Source: Palsa-504 sp963744575 (GTDB taxonomy: Bacteria; Actinomycetota; Actinomycetes; Streptosporangiales; Streptosporangiaceae). Taken from it: a stretch of 64,000 nucleotides of DNA. Location: assembly GCA_963744575.1 (NCBI GenBank), contig CAVUUF010000016.1, forward strand, positions 248,001 to 312,000, read 5' to 3'. The stretch's first letter is position 1. Each line of letters opens with the position of its first letter. Shown piece by piece: positions 32,525-41,368 of this stretch. The position numbers and the translations under genes are program-made. The notes under the pieces are model-generated. The model was given only the letters and a program-made list of their open reading frames with translations. It did not search any database and had not been told where the DNA came from.

Positions 32525-32973
32525 TCCGGCTCGGCTCGCTGGCCGGTTACCCGTTCGAGGGACCGCGGCTGCTGGCCGGCTGGACGCCGCCGGCCCGCGC
32601 CGCGGTGTACGCGATCGCGTACAAGCCGGAACCGGACGCCAAGCCGGACAAGTACGCGGTCATCTACGTGGGCCACTCCGACGACCTGACCGCGGAGCGG
32701 TTCCCGTTTCAGCATCCGCGCGCGCACTGCTGGGTCAAGCGGGCCGGGTCCAAGTTCAGGGTCTACATCTGCACCTACGAGGTGCCCGGCGGCGGCCGGC
32801 CGCACCGGGAGCAGATCGCCAGGGAGCTGACCGCGATCTACCAGCCGCGGTGCAACGACCAGCAGTACGACCAGGCATGGAAGGACGAGTGGATCGGCGG
32901 GACCACATCGTCCTCTCCCGGCCTGGCCAAGGATCCTTTGCGGCCTGAGGTCCCCGGGTCCGCCTCCGGCTAG
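32521..32973 (+). CDS. GIY-YIG-like protein (150 aa)
   Basis: The order AVYAIAYKPE ... AVIYVGHSDDLTAERF ... REQIARELTAIYQPRCN matches the GIY-YIG layout: two short strands with Y-x-G-x-(S/T), a basic helix and a final Glu/Asn region. The match is by pattern only; catalytic residues are incomplete (first motif VYAI, not GIY). Its TAG shares CTAG 32970-32973 with the convergent gene's stop. Confidence 0.6.
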   Translation: MIRLGSLAGYPFEGPRLLAGWTPPARAAVYAIAYKPEPDAKPDKYAVIYVGHSDDLTAERFPFQHPRAHCWVKRAGSKFRVYICTYEVPGGGRPHREQIARELTAIYQPRCNDQQYDQAWKDEWIGGTTSSSPGLAKDPLRPEVPGSASG

Positions 32974-33332
32974 GCCTTCGGCGCGAAGCCCACGGCGTCG
33001 AGCAGGCGAGAGCGGCGCGTCCCCGAGGCCGGCCGGGCCGGCTCGGGCACCGCGGGCGGCTCGGGCCTGGGGGTGACGCCGGCCACGATGCCCTCGGCCA
33101 TCCCGTACAGCAGCGGCAGCGCGCCGGCCACCACGCCGCCGGTCTCGTTGATGTGCTCCACCCCGGGCCCGATGAGCTTGGCGTGGCCCACGATGGTGCG
33201 GACGATCTCGGCGCACTCCTCCAGGTTCCCGGCGACGCGGGTGAGCAGGGTGCCCACCCAGAACAGGTAGAACGCCAGGCCCGCGATCAGCAGCAGGACG
33301 TCGATGACCGTCCAGACGACCAGCCCCGTCAT
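32970..33332 (-). CDS. Small membrane protein 5 of the cox cluster (120 aa)
   Basis: ATG 33332 gives MTGLVVWTVIDVLLLIAGLA, a single N-terminal helix, then FYLFWVGTLLTRVAGNLEEC and a helical region around residues 40-80, and a Pro/Arg-rich tail. Start is inside an ATGA overlap with the preceding gene (33329-33332). Unknown family. It is the last gene of the minus-strand cox operon. Confidence 0.75.
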   Translation of the reverse strand: MTGLVVWTVIDVLLLIAGLAFYLFWVGTLLTRVAGNLEECAEIVRTIVGHAKLIGPGVEHINETGGVVAGALPLLYGMAEGIVAGVTPRPEPPAVPEPARPASGTRRSRLLDAVGFAPKA

Positions 33333-33619
33333 GACTTCACCTTCCCGAGCACGCGGCCGAGGAACAGATGATGCTGCAGGCCCTCGGCCAGGACGGCCTC
33401 GACGCCGGTGGCGACCTGGGGGATCAGCACGGTGTCCGCGGTGTTCGCGGCGGCCGCCTTGAGCGTGTCCCGCACCGTGACGACCCGGCGGTCGATGATC
33501 TTCACCAGGTAGATGAGCAGGCTCAGCAGGGCGGCGACGGCGACCACCACGACGATGCCGAGGACGTTCGCGATCGTCCACAGGTTGTGCTCAGTCGAGG
33601 ACATAGCCAGCGTGTGCAT
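33329..33619 (-). CDS. Small membrane protein 4 of the cox cluster (96 aa)
   Basis: ATG 33619 is chosen for GGGAGGGAG upstream. One strong helix (IVVVVAVAALLSLLIYLV, about 20-38), then a soluble helical part IIDRRVVTVRDTLKAAAANTAD. The same helix-then-charged-helix plan occurs in all five proteins of this group. No known family. Confidence 0.78.
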   Translation of the reverse strand: MHTLAMSSTEHNLWTIANVLGIVVVVAVAALLSLLIYLVKIIDRRVVTVRDTLKAAAANTADTVLIPQVATGVEAVLAEGLQHHLFLGRVLGKVKS

Positions 33620-33632
33620 CGCTCTCCCTCCC

Positions 33633-33914
33633 TTATCCGCCCAGCCGGGCGCGGCCGCGCTGCAGGCCGCCGATGATGATCGTGGCATGCTCGATCGTGG
33701 TGCGCAGCGCGCCGAGCGGCGCGGTGTTGTGTACCGCCTCGGTCAGCGCGTCGTTGATCTTAGGTGCCTCGTTGCCGATCGACCGGGCCAGCATCAGGAT
33801 CGGCACCACGAGCGCCACTACCACGAGCACGATGACGATGCCGATGGTGTAGCCCACCACCCAGCCGGTGGTACTGGTGCCCGCGGCCGCCACGGCCAGG
33901 CCATGCGGTTCCAT
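33633..33914 (-). CDS. Small membrane protein 3 of the cox cluster (93 aa)
   Basis: ATG 33914 follows AGGAGGAGC. Helix VVGYTIGIVIVLVVVALVVP at about 19-40, then ILMLARSIGNEAPKINDALT and a helical C-terminus ending IIIGGLQRGRARLGG. No known family. Confidence 0.78.
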   Translation of the reverse strand: MEPHGLAVAAAGTSTTGWVVGYTIGIVIVLVVVALVVPILMLARSIGNEAPKINDALTEAVHNTAPLGALRTTIEHATIIIGGLQRGRARLGG

Positions 33915-33926
33915 GAGTGGCTCCTC

Positions 33927-34154
33927 CTAGACGGTTTCGCAGAAGTCGCGGACGGGCTTCAGGCTCGCGTTGACCGAGGTCAGCCGCTCGGGCACCGTAC
34001 TGGTCAGGCTGGCGACGGCCTGCACTCCCCCGGTGGTCGCGACCAGCGTCTTCCTGATCGCCCGGAGGTGGAAGATGACCCGGAGCAGGCCGACCGCGGT
34101 GATCGCGATGATCAGCGCGGCGACGATCAATGTGAACCAGGCGGCAGCTGGCAT
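33927..34154 (-). CDS. Small membrane protein 2 of the cox cluster (75 aa)
   Basis: MPAAAWFTLIVAALIIAITA opens a helix spanning about 5-27; the rest, HLRAIRKTLVATTGGVQAVA and ERLTSVNASLKPVRDFC, is helical and soluble. AAAAGGAGAAC lies before the start. No known family. Confidence 0.75.
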   Translation of the reverse strand: MPAAAWFTLIVAALIIAITAVGLLRVIFHLRAIRKTLVATTGGVQAVASLTSTVPERLTSVNASLKPVRDFCETV

Positions 34155-34172
34155 GGCTGTTCTCCTTTTCGC

Positions 34173-34427
34173 TCAGCCGAGGAGCTTGGCGACGGAACCG
34201 GCGTACCGGACCGCTCCGACCGAGACTTCCTTGACGGTGGTGTCGGTGACGGCCAGCGCCTCCGGCACGCCGTTGAGTTCGCCGACGAGGGCCACCCCGC
34301 CGGCCAGGATGTCGTCGGTGGCGCCCCGGATCCGCTCCAGGGCCGCGAGGACGCGGTTGAGCAGGAAGATGACCACGGGCAGCACCACGACCAGCAGGAT
34401 CGCGTTGCCTATCCACCACAGCACCAT
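34173..34427 (-). CDS. Small membrane protein 1 of the cox cluster (84 aa)
   Basis: MVLWWIGNAILLVVVLPVVI begins with a transmembrane helix (about 3-24), then NRVLAALERIRGATDDILAG, a charged helix, and VTDTTVKEVSVGAVRYAG. It starts nine bases after coxG, so it is the first of five single-helix proteins. No known family. Confidence 0.75.
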   Translation of the reverse strand: MVLWWIGNAILLVVVLPVVIFLLNRVLAALERIRGATDDILAGGVALVGELNGVPEALAVTDTTVKEVSVGAVRYAGSVAKLLG

Positions 34428-34436
34428 GACTGGCTC

Positions 34437-35036
34437 CTAGCTCGCGGGTTGGTACGGGAGGAAGAACCGGCGGAAGACGCGGCTCAGCGCCATCAGCGCG
34501 GCCCGCATGCCGAGGGTGAAGCCCTTGGCCGGCGTCGCGCTGGCCGCGGCGATCTGCGCTGCGTTCATCTCCGGGGACTCACCGCGCTCCAGCCGCTCGA
34601 TCCGGTCCTGCATGTTCGCCGAGAAATCGCGCATCAGCACGGCGGTGACGTCGGCAATCATGCCACGGCCGTACTGCGCCGCCGCGCCCGATAGCTGCAG
34701 GTCCTGGGAGACGCCGACCTTGGTACCGCGGCCCGCGCGGGCCAGCGTCGCGGTCACGACCATGCTGGCCTGGCCGCGTCCCTTCTCGTCGGCGCCGCTG
34801 GCGTGCACCACCACCCGCCTGGCCGCCTCGTCGCGCTCGGTGATGTCGGCGGTCCCGGCGAACCGCAGGCGGACCGGGCCCATCCGGACCGCGACCTTGC
34901 CCTTGTACTTGTCGTCGCCGAGGTCCTCGGTGAGTTCGGCGCCCGGCAGGCAGGCGGCCACCTGAGGGATGTTCTCGAAGAACTGCCAGACCTTCTCGAC
35001 CGGCTCCGCGACCTCGAACTCGTTCTTGATCAGCAT
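34437..35036 (-). CDS. coxG: CoxG-type SRPBCC protein of CO dehydrogenase
   Basis: 199 residues. MLIKNEFEVAEPVEKVWQFF, PQVAACLPGAEL and DDKYKGKVAVRMGP are the CoxG (carbon monoxide dehydrogenase subunit G) signature: a START-like hydrophobic-pocket fold. The C-terminal 30 residues (ALMALSRVFRRFFLPYQPAS) form an amphipathic anchor. CoxG ties CODH to the membrane, and in mycobacteria has been proposed to carry menaquinone to it. Overlaps xdhC-YHS by seven bases. Confidence 0.92.
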   Translation of the reverse strand: MLIKNEFEVAEPVEKVWQFFENIPQVAACLPGAELTEDLGDDKYKGKVAVRMGPVRLRFAGTADITERDEAARRVVVHASGADEKGRGQASMVVTATLARAGRGTKVGVSQDLQLSGAAAQYGRGMIADVTAVLMRDFSANMQDRIERLERGESPEMNAAQIAAASATPAKGFTLGMRAALMALSRVFRRFFLPYQPAS

Positions 35037-36013
35037 CGGGTATCTCTCTTCAGGTAAGCGTCAGGGTCTTTCTCGAACGCCTGACGGCAGCCGACGCAGC
35101 AGAAGTAGTAGTCGGCGCCCTCGTGGCGCACCGGCCGCGCCGAGTCCGTGACCACCGTCATCCCGCAGACCGGATCGAGGACGAGCGCTGACCGCGCGGC
35201 AGGCCGGGTCACCTCCGGCCCAGCCTCCCGCGCGGATCCTGTGGCGGGCGCGCTCGTGGTGGCCAGCGCGCCGGAGGCGCGCAGCTGGACCAGCTCGGCC
35301 AGGATGGCGACCGCGATCTCCTGGTGCGTGGTGCGGCCCAGGTCAAGACCGGCCGGCACCCGCACCCGGTCGAGCTGATCCTTGGGTACGCCCCGGTCTT
35401 CGAGGTAGCCGAGCACGCTGGCCCCGCGCCGGCGCGAGCCGACCAGGCCCAGGTAGGCGGGCCGCGCGGCGACCGCGCGCTCGAGCACGTCCTCGTCGCC
35501 GTGGCCCTGGGTGGCCACCACCACCATGGCGCGCTGGTCGGCGTGCCCAGTGGTGAATTCCGGGCCGCGGACCAGATCGGCCCGCCAGCCGAGGGCCCCG
35601 GCCAGGCCGGCCAGGGTCCGGGCCATCGGGGAATCCCCCACGATCACCAGGTGCGGCGCCGGCCGCACCGGCTCGATGTAGACCTGCAGCGCCCCCTCGC
35701 TCTGGCAGGAGATGGGCACCACGCGCACGCCGTCCGGGACCGTCGCGCCGAACTGCTCCGGGGTGCCGAGCAGCAGCAGCCGGGCCGTGCCCTCGGCTAT
35801 GACCCGCTGCGCCTCGCGGATCACGGCCGGCTCGGCGCAGGCGCCGCCGATCCAGCCGTGCAGTTCGCCCGCGGCCGTGATGATCGCGCGCGAGCCCGGC
35901 TGGCTGGAGGACGGGCTCTGCCGCCAGACCACGGTCGCGAGGGCGAACGCCTCACCGCGACGGGTCAGCTCGCCCATCTCCGCCAGCACGCCCAGACCTT
36001 CCACGTCAGTCAT
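35030..36013 (-). CDS. XdhC/CoxF-type maturation factor fused to a YHS domain
   Basis: 327 residues. Residues 1-70 are XdhC_CoxI (LATVVWRQSPSSSQPGSRAI, GWIGGACAEPAVIREA). Residues 100-230 are a Rossmann domain (PHLVIVGDSPMARTLAGLAG, YLGLVGSRRRG). After an Ala/Thr linker, residues 278-327 form a YHS domain (LDPVCGMTVV, YYFCCVGCRQAFEKDPDAYL), a metal-binding unit with four cysteines. XdhC-like proteins bind molybdenum cofactor and insert it, sulfurated, into their enzyme. A YHS domain could deliver copper, which CODH needs; that is inference. Overlaps coxL by eight bases. Confidence 0.9.
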   Translation of the reverse strand: MTDVEGLGVLAEMGELTRRGEAFALATVVWRQSPSSSQPGSRAIITAAGELHGWIGGACAEPAVIREAQRVIAEGTARLLLLGTPEQFGATVPDGVRVVPISCQSEGALQVYIEPVRPAPHLVIVGDSPMARTLAGLAGALGWRADLVRGPEFTTGHADQRAMVVVATQGHGDEDVLERAVAARPAYLGLVGSRRRGASVLGYLEDRGVPKDQLDRVRVPAGLDLGRTTHQEIAVAILAELVQLRASGALATTSAPATGSAREAGPEVTRPAARSALVLDPVCGMTVVTDSARPVRHEGADYYFCCVGCRQAFEKDPDAYLKRDTRC

Positions 36014-38396
36014 CCGCTCGCACCGGCGGGGCGCCGGAGACGTCGCGGCGGTAGGTGATCGCCTCCCACACCCGGTCCGGCAGCAGCGGCATGTCGATGT
36101 TGCGGACGCCGGTGCCGGCCAGCGCGTCCATGACCGCGTTGACGAACGCCGCCGGGCCGCCGACCGCGGCGCATTCGCCGATGCCCTTGGCGCCGATCGG
36201 GTGGTGCGGGCACGGGGTGACGACCTCGCTGTGCAGCTCGAAGCCGGGCGTCTCCCAGGCGCTGGGCAGCAGGTAGTCCAGGTAGTTGGCGCCCACGCAG
36301 TTGCCGTCGGCGTCGAACGTGATGAACTGCATGTTGGCCATGGCGTAGGCCTCGGTCAGGCCGCCCATGATCTGGCCCTCGACGATCATCGGGTTGATCC
36401 GGACGCCGCAGTCGTCGACCGCGACCATCGTCAGCACGTCCCAGACGCCGGTCTCCGGGTCAACCTCGACGGTGACGATGTAGCAGGCGAACGGCCAGGT
36501 CAGGTTGGGCGGGTCGTAGTACGCGGTGTTCTCCAGGCCCGGCTCCATGCCGTCCGGCATGTTGCTGTACGCGGCCATCGCGCACTCCTGGATGGTGACG
36601 CCGCGGTCCGGGGCGCTGCGGATGTAGAACCGGCCGAGCTCCCACTCGACGTCCTCCTCGGACACCTCGAGCAGGTGGGCCGCCAGCTTGCGGGCCTTGG
36701 CCCGGATCTTGCGGGACACCATCGCGACCGCTGCCCCGGCGACCGGCGTGCTGCGCGAGGCGTAGGTGCCCATGCCGAACGGTGCCGTGTCGGTGTCACC
36801 CTCCTCGACCACCACGTCCTCGGCCGGGATCCCGAGTTCGTGGGCCACGATCTGCGCCCAGGTCGTCTCGTGCCCCTGACCCTGGGTCTTGGCACCGGTC
36901 CGGAGGATGGCCTTGCCGGTCATGTGCACCTTGAGGTCGGCCGAGTCGAACATCTTGATGCCGAGGATGTCGTACTCGCGGCTGTTGCCCGCGCCGAGCG
37001 GCTCGGTCATGGTGGAGATGCCCAGGCCGAGCAGCCTGCCCCGCTTCCGCGCCTCGGCCTGCTCGCGGCGGAACTCCTCGTAGCCGATCGCCTTGAGTCC
37101 CACGTCCAGGCACTTGGCGTACTGACCGGAGTCGAGCAGGAAACCGAACGGGGTCCGGTGCGGGAAGTCCTCATCCCGGACGAAGTTCATCCGGCGGAAC
37201 GCGGCCTGGTCCATGCCGAGGTCATCGGCCGCGGCCTGGATCATCCGTTCCTGGAAGAACATCGCCTCGGTGACCCGGAACGAGCACCGGTAGGCGACCC
37301 CCCCGGGCGCCTTGTTGCTGTAGGTGCCGCGGGCGGTCAGGTGCGCGGCCGGAATGTCGTAGGCGGCGAAGGCCGAGTGGATCAGGCCGATCTTGAACTT
37401 GCTCGGCTGCGCGTCGGAGAAGAACGCGCCGTGGTCGGCGTCGGTGTGGATCCGGACGCCGAGGATCTTGCCGTCGCGGCGCAGCGCCATCTCGCCGTCC
37501 AGGTAGACGTCCCGGGCGAAGCCGGTCGAGATAAGGTTGCCCGACTTGTCTTCGATCCACTTGACCGGCCGCTCGAGCAAGATCGAGGCCAGGATCGAGC
37601 AGACATAACCGGGGTAGACCGGGACCTTGTTGCCGAACCCGCCGCCGATGTCGGGTGAGATGATCCGGATCATGTGCTCGGGCAGTTCGGCCACCAGCGC
37701 GACCGCGGCCCGGATGATGTGCGGCGCTTGGGTGGTCATGTACACGGTGAGCTTGGACGTGGCCCGGTTGAAGTCCGCGATCGACCCGCAGCACTCGATC
37801 GGCGACGGGTGCGAACGCGGGTAGTGCAACTGCAGCCTGGAGACCACGTCGGCCTGCTCGAACGCCCGGTCGGTGCCGCCCTTGTCGCCGACCTCCCAGT
37901 CGTAGATGACGTTGTCCCGCTGGTTGTCCTTGTCGTCCCGGATGACCGGCGCGCCCTCGGTGACCGCCTGCCGCGGGTTCACGATGGCCGGCAGCGGCTC
38001 GTAGTCGACGTCGATGGCCTCGCACGCGTCCTTGGCGATGTACGGGTCGTCGGCGATGACGCAGGCCACCTCCTGGCCCTGGAACCGCACCTTGTCCGTG
38101 GCCAGCACCGCCTGGGTGTCATAGGACAGGGTGGGCATCCAGGCCAGGTTCCTGGTCGCCATCATCTCGCCGGTCAGGACCAGGTGCACGCCGGGGATGT
38201 CCCACGCCCTGCTGGCGTCGATCGAGGAGATCCGCGCGTGCGCCAGCGGGCTGCGCAGGATCTCCATGTGCAGCATGCCGGGCAGGGTGATGTCGTCGGT
38301 GTAGTTGCCCCGGCCGCGGACGAAGCGATTGTCCTCGACCCGTTTGCGACTTGCGCCGAGCCCGCCGATCTTGATCTCGTCCAGTGCCTGTGACAC
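36006..38396 (-). CDS. coxL: Aerobic carbon monoxide dehydrogenase large subunit (form I)
   Basis: 796 residues from GTG 38396, one base after the coxS stop. The active-site loop is AYRCSFR (368-374) with Cys371, which carries the Cu-S-Mo bridge; this motif defines form I CoxL. Also seen: ISPDIGGGFGNK (Mo cofactor binding), RTGAKTQGQGHETTWAQIVA, and the catalytic Glu in AKGIGECAAVGGPAAF. The enzyme oxidises CO to CO2 and passes electrons via FeS and FAD to quinone. Length is normal (about 800). In operon order coxM-coxS-coxL-xdhC/YHS-coxG. Confidence 0.96.
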   Translation of the reverse strand: MSQALDEIKIGGLGASRKRVEDNRFVRGRGNYTDDITLPGMLHMEILRSPLAHARISSIDASRAWDIPGVHLVLTGEMMATRNLAWMPTLSYDTQAVLATDKVRFQGQEVACVIADDPYIAKDACEAIDVDYEPLPAIVNPRQAVTEGAPVIRDDKDNQRDNVIYDWEVGDKGGTDRAFEQADVVSRLQLHYPRSHPSPIECCGSIADFNRATSKLTVYMTTQAPHIIRAAVALVAELPEHMIRIISPDIGGGFGNKVPVYPGYVCSILASILLERPVKWIEDKSGNLISTGFARDVYLDGEMALRRDGKILGVRIHTDADHGAFFSDAQPSKFKIGLIHSAFAAYDIPAAHLTARGTYSNKAPGGVAYRCSFRVTEAMFFQERMIQAAADDLGMDQAAFRRMNFVRDEDFPHRTPFGFLLDSGQYAKCLDVGLKAIGYEEFRREQAEARKRGRLLGLGISTMTEPLGAGNSREYDILGIKMFDSADLKVHMTGKAILRTGAKTQGQGHETTWAQIVAHELGIPAEDVVVEEGDTDTAPFGMGTYASRSTPVAGAAVAMVSRKIRAKARKLAAHLLEVSEEDVEWELGRFYIRSAPDRGVTIQECAMAAYSNMPDGMEPGLENTAYYDPPNLTWPFACYIVTVEVDPETGVWDVLTMVAVDDCGVRINPMIVEGQIMGGLTEAYAMANMQFITFDADGNCVGANYLDYLLPSAWETPGFELHSEVVTPCPHHPIGAKGIGECAAVGGPAAFVNAVMDALAGTGVRNIDMPLLPDRVWEAITYRRDVSGAPPVRADD

Positions 38397-38397
38397 G

Positions 38398-38931
<534 letters not shown>

Positions 38932-38933
38932 GA

Positions 38934-39815
38934 TCAGGCCGCCCTCTCCGCCGTTTCCGGTGTCTCGCCGCGGCTCAGCAGCCGCTGCACGAGCGTGCGC
39001 ACCATGTGCCGCTTGTACTCGGCGCTGCCACGATGATCGGTCCTGGGCCGCGCGGCGCGCGCCGCGAGTTCGGCAGCTTCCCCGATGCTCTCCGGCGTCA
39101 GCGGCCGCCCCGTCAGCGTCTGAGCCGCCTCGGCGGCGCCGATGGTGGACCCGCCGACCCCGGTCAGCGCGATGCCCGCCCTGCTCACGTTCCCGCCGCG
39201 GGTCTCCAGCGCCACCGCCACCCCCACGGTGGCGAAGTCACCCACCCGGCGCTCCAGCTTGAGGTAGCCGCCCGACCTGGTGCCCTGCGCCGCCGGTATC
39301 ACGGCCTCCACGGCGATCTCGTCCGGGTCGAGGACGTTCTGGAACGGCCCGGTCACGAAGTCGGCGAGCGGGATGACGCGGCTGCCGCGTGGGCCCCGCG
39401 CGACCACCGAACCGCCCAGCGCCAGCACCACCGAGGCCCAGTCGCCCTGCGGGTCGGCGTGGCACAGCGAGCCGACCAGCGTGCCGCGGTTGCGTACGAT
39501 GGGGTCGGCGATCAGCGGCGCCGCCGCAGCCATGGTCGGCTGCGTCGTCTTCAGCAGGCCCGAGCGTTCCAGGTCGGCGTGCCGGCACAGGGCGCCGATG
39601 CGCAGGGCGCCGTCCGGGTCGGCCCGGTGGTAGCTCAGGCCGGGCACGTTGTTGATGTCCACCACGAGCTGCGGTGCAGCGAAGCGCAGCTTCATCAGCG
39701 GGACCAGGCTCTGGCCGCCGGCCAGCACCTTGGCGTAGTCCCCGCCGTCGTGCAGCAGGCTGATCGCCTCGTCGAGCGACTGCGGCGCCTCGTACCGGAA
39801 CCGCGACGGATACAT
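38934..39815 (-). CDS. coxM: Carbon monoxide dehydrogenase medium subunit (FAD)
   Basis: 293 residues. FAD-binding motifs AGGQSLVPLMKLR (33-45) and GTLVGSLCHADPQGDW are the two CODH_FAD signatures; IGALCRHADLE follows the family. First of the structural genes, spaced two bases from coxS. Opens at ATG 39815. Confidence 0.95.
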   Translation of the reverse strand: MYPSRFRYEAPQSLDEAISLLHDGGDYAKVLAGGQSLVPLMKLRFAAPQLVVDINNVPGLSYHRADPDGALRIGALCRHADLERSGLLKTTQPTMAAAAPLIADPIVRNRGTLVGSLCHADPQGDWASVVLALGGSVVARGPRGSRVIPLADFVTGPFQNVLDPDEIAVEAVIPAAQGTRSGGYLKLERRVGDFATVGVAVALETRGGNVSRAGIALTGVGGSTIGAAEAAQTLTGRPLTPESIGEAAELAARAARPRTDHRGSAEYKRHMVRTLVQRLLSRGETPETAERAA

Positions 39816-39846
39816 GTGATCCTCCAGGTGTCCTTCGGGCGCGGGC

Positions 39847-40125
39847 CTACGGCTCGGGGTCGGCTGGCTTCGCTTCGCGCCTGGCCTGCACGGGCCGTGA
39901 TTCCGGGTCGGGGACGGCCACCGGGAGCGAGTCCTCCTCCGGGTCGGGCCGGGGGCGCTGGTGCGGCGGCCAGGGTCCGGCCACCGGCTGGCCCGCGACC
40001 TTGAGGTAGTCGATCAGCTGGGGCCAAGCCCAGACGGTCGGGCTCTTCCCGGTCTTCGGAGCGTGCTCGATGAGCTCGTAGAGCCGCGGGTTACCGCGGC
40101 TGTGCCCGTCCGATTCGATTCGCAT
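39847..40125 (-). CDS. Hypothetical protein upstream of coxM (92 aa)
   Basis: ATG 40125; product starts MRIESDGHSRGNPRLYELIE and becomes Pro/Glu-rich after residue 50, probably disordered. WAWPQLIDYLKVAGQPVAGP suggests a short helix. No family recognised. It is 31 bases before coxM and probably the first gene of the cox transcript. Confidence 0.55.
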   Translation of the reverse strand: MRIESDGHSRGNPRLYELIEHAPKTGKSPTVWAWPQLIDYLKVAGQPVAGPWPPHQRPRPDPEEDSLPVAVPDPESRPVQARREAKPADPEP

Positions 40126-40155
40126 ACTGTATGCTCCCGCCGCTGGACAAGCGCT

Positions 40156-40224
40156 GTTACTCGTAACGCCACCATGATCCGCTCGGCGCGACGACCTCGC
40201 AACGGGCGAATAAGTGCTTGCTTA
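40156..40224. promoter_or_regulatory. Two palindromes in the cox/LysR intergenic region
   Basis: GTTAC-TC-GTAAC (40156-40167) is a perfect inverted repeat; TAAG-TGCTTG-CTTA (40211-40224) is another, with the T-N12-A shape of LysR-type sites. They lie upstream of the cox operon and downstream of the LysR gene, so are candidate operators. No -10/-35 pair stands out. Confidence 0.45.
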
Positions 40225-40266
40225 AGGCGGGCCAACTGGTCGTGCTGTTATGCGTTTCCGCAGGTC

Positions 40267-41214
40267 CTAGCTCCAGATAGTGACGTATACCGGCGGCCGG
40301 AACCGGGACGGGGGGACCCCGCCTGCTGGCGCGCGCATCAGGTGCATGGCTTCCGGGGTGCCGAGGTAGCGGCGGAACGAACTGGCCGCCGCGCTCTGGT
40401 GCTGCCGTTCCAGCAGGGTGACGTGCCAGCAGGCGTCCATCTTGCAGCCGGGCACGTCGACGCGGGACAGCTCGCCGCGGCGCAGTCGCTGGGCGACCAG
40501 GTGCTCGACCGCGGGCGCGACGCCGGTGCCGTCGGCCGCCGCCGCCCAGGCGGCGGTCTGGTTGGGGAAGACCCGGATCTGCTCCTCCGGGATACCAAGC
40601 CCGGTCAGCATCTGGCCGGTCTCGCTGCCGGGATCGGTGCCGGACGGGTCGACGAACCACAGCCACTGCCGGGGACCGCCGCGCAGTCGCGGCTGGCCGG
40701 CCGTGACGGTCACCAGCCGGTACCTGAAGATCGGCTCGGTCACCAGGGCCAGGCCGGGATCCTCGGGCGTGGCGGACGAGATCGCCACGTCGGTGAGCCG
40801 GTTGGCGATCAGGACGCTCATCTCCTTGGTCACCGCGACGCCGGCCGACACCTCGACCGAGCCCGGGAAGCGCTTGGAGAACGCCTCGGTCAGCGGGCTG
40901 ATGATGAATTCGGCGATCGTGGAGGTGGACACCACCCGCAGCTGCTCGGGCGCACCCTGCGCGGCCCGTACCGCGGCGTGCGCCTCGGCGCCAAGCACCA
41001 CGATCTGGGAGGCGGTGGCGAGCAGCCGCGACCCGCCCGCGGTCAGCGTCATGCCGACGGGGCCGCGGGTGACCAGCTGATCACCGAGGTGCAGCCGCAA
41101 TGCCGACAGGGCCTGGGAGACTGCTGACTCGCTGACACCCAGCGCGTTGGCGGCGGCGGTCACTGAGCCGAGCCGGGCGACCAGGACGAACGCGTTGAGC
41201 TGTGTGAGCGTCAT
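40267..41214 (-). CDS. LysR-family transcriptional regulator, candidate cox regulator
   Basis: 315 residues from ATG 41214 (MTLTQLNAFVLVARLGSVTA), chosen because LysR proteins begin right at the helix-turn-helix; an upstream ATG 41259 is possible. HTH at 15-40 (GSVTAAANALGVSESAVSQA), effector domain from ~90 (EQLRVVSTSTIAEFIISPLT). Transcribed in the same direction as, and immediately upstream of, the cox operon; LysR regulators often sit with cox genes. Effector unknown. Confidence 0.87.
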   Translation of the reverse strand: MTLTQLNAFVLVARLGSVTAAANALGVSESAVSQALSALRLHLGDQLVTRGPVGMTLTAGGSRLLATASQIVVLGAEAHAAVRAAQGAPEQLRVVSTSTIAEFIISPLTEAFSKRFPGSVEVSAGVAVTKEMSVLIANRLTDVAISSATPEDPGLALVTEPIFRYRLVTVTAGQPRLRGGPRQWLWFVDPSGTDPGSETGQMLTGLGIPEEQIRVFPNQTAAWAAAADGTGVAPAVEHLVAQRLRRGELSRVDVPGCKMDACWHVTLLERQHQSAAASSFRRYLGTPEAMHLMRAPAGGVPPSRFRPPVYVTIWS

Positions 41215-41368
41215 GTCGCGTCCATTATGCCCGGCTGGCCGGAGAGTAATGACCATCATGCCGGGCTAGCTGCGACAACACTGACCGACGCGGCCCCGGC
41301 GGAGAGGGTCAGCCGCGCGGCGGCTCACGCCCGCGATCCCGGACCGCCGCCATGGCGCGGCTAGGCCG

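Noticed and set aside
40267..40666. Extra short frames (157-aa and others) inside the LysR gene
   Set aside because: Alternative-frame shadows of the regulator.
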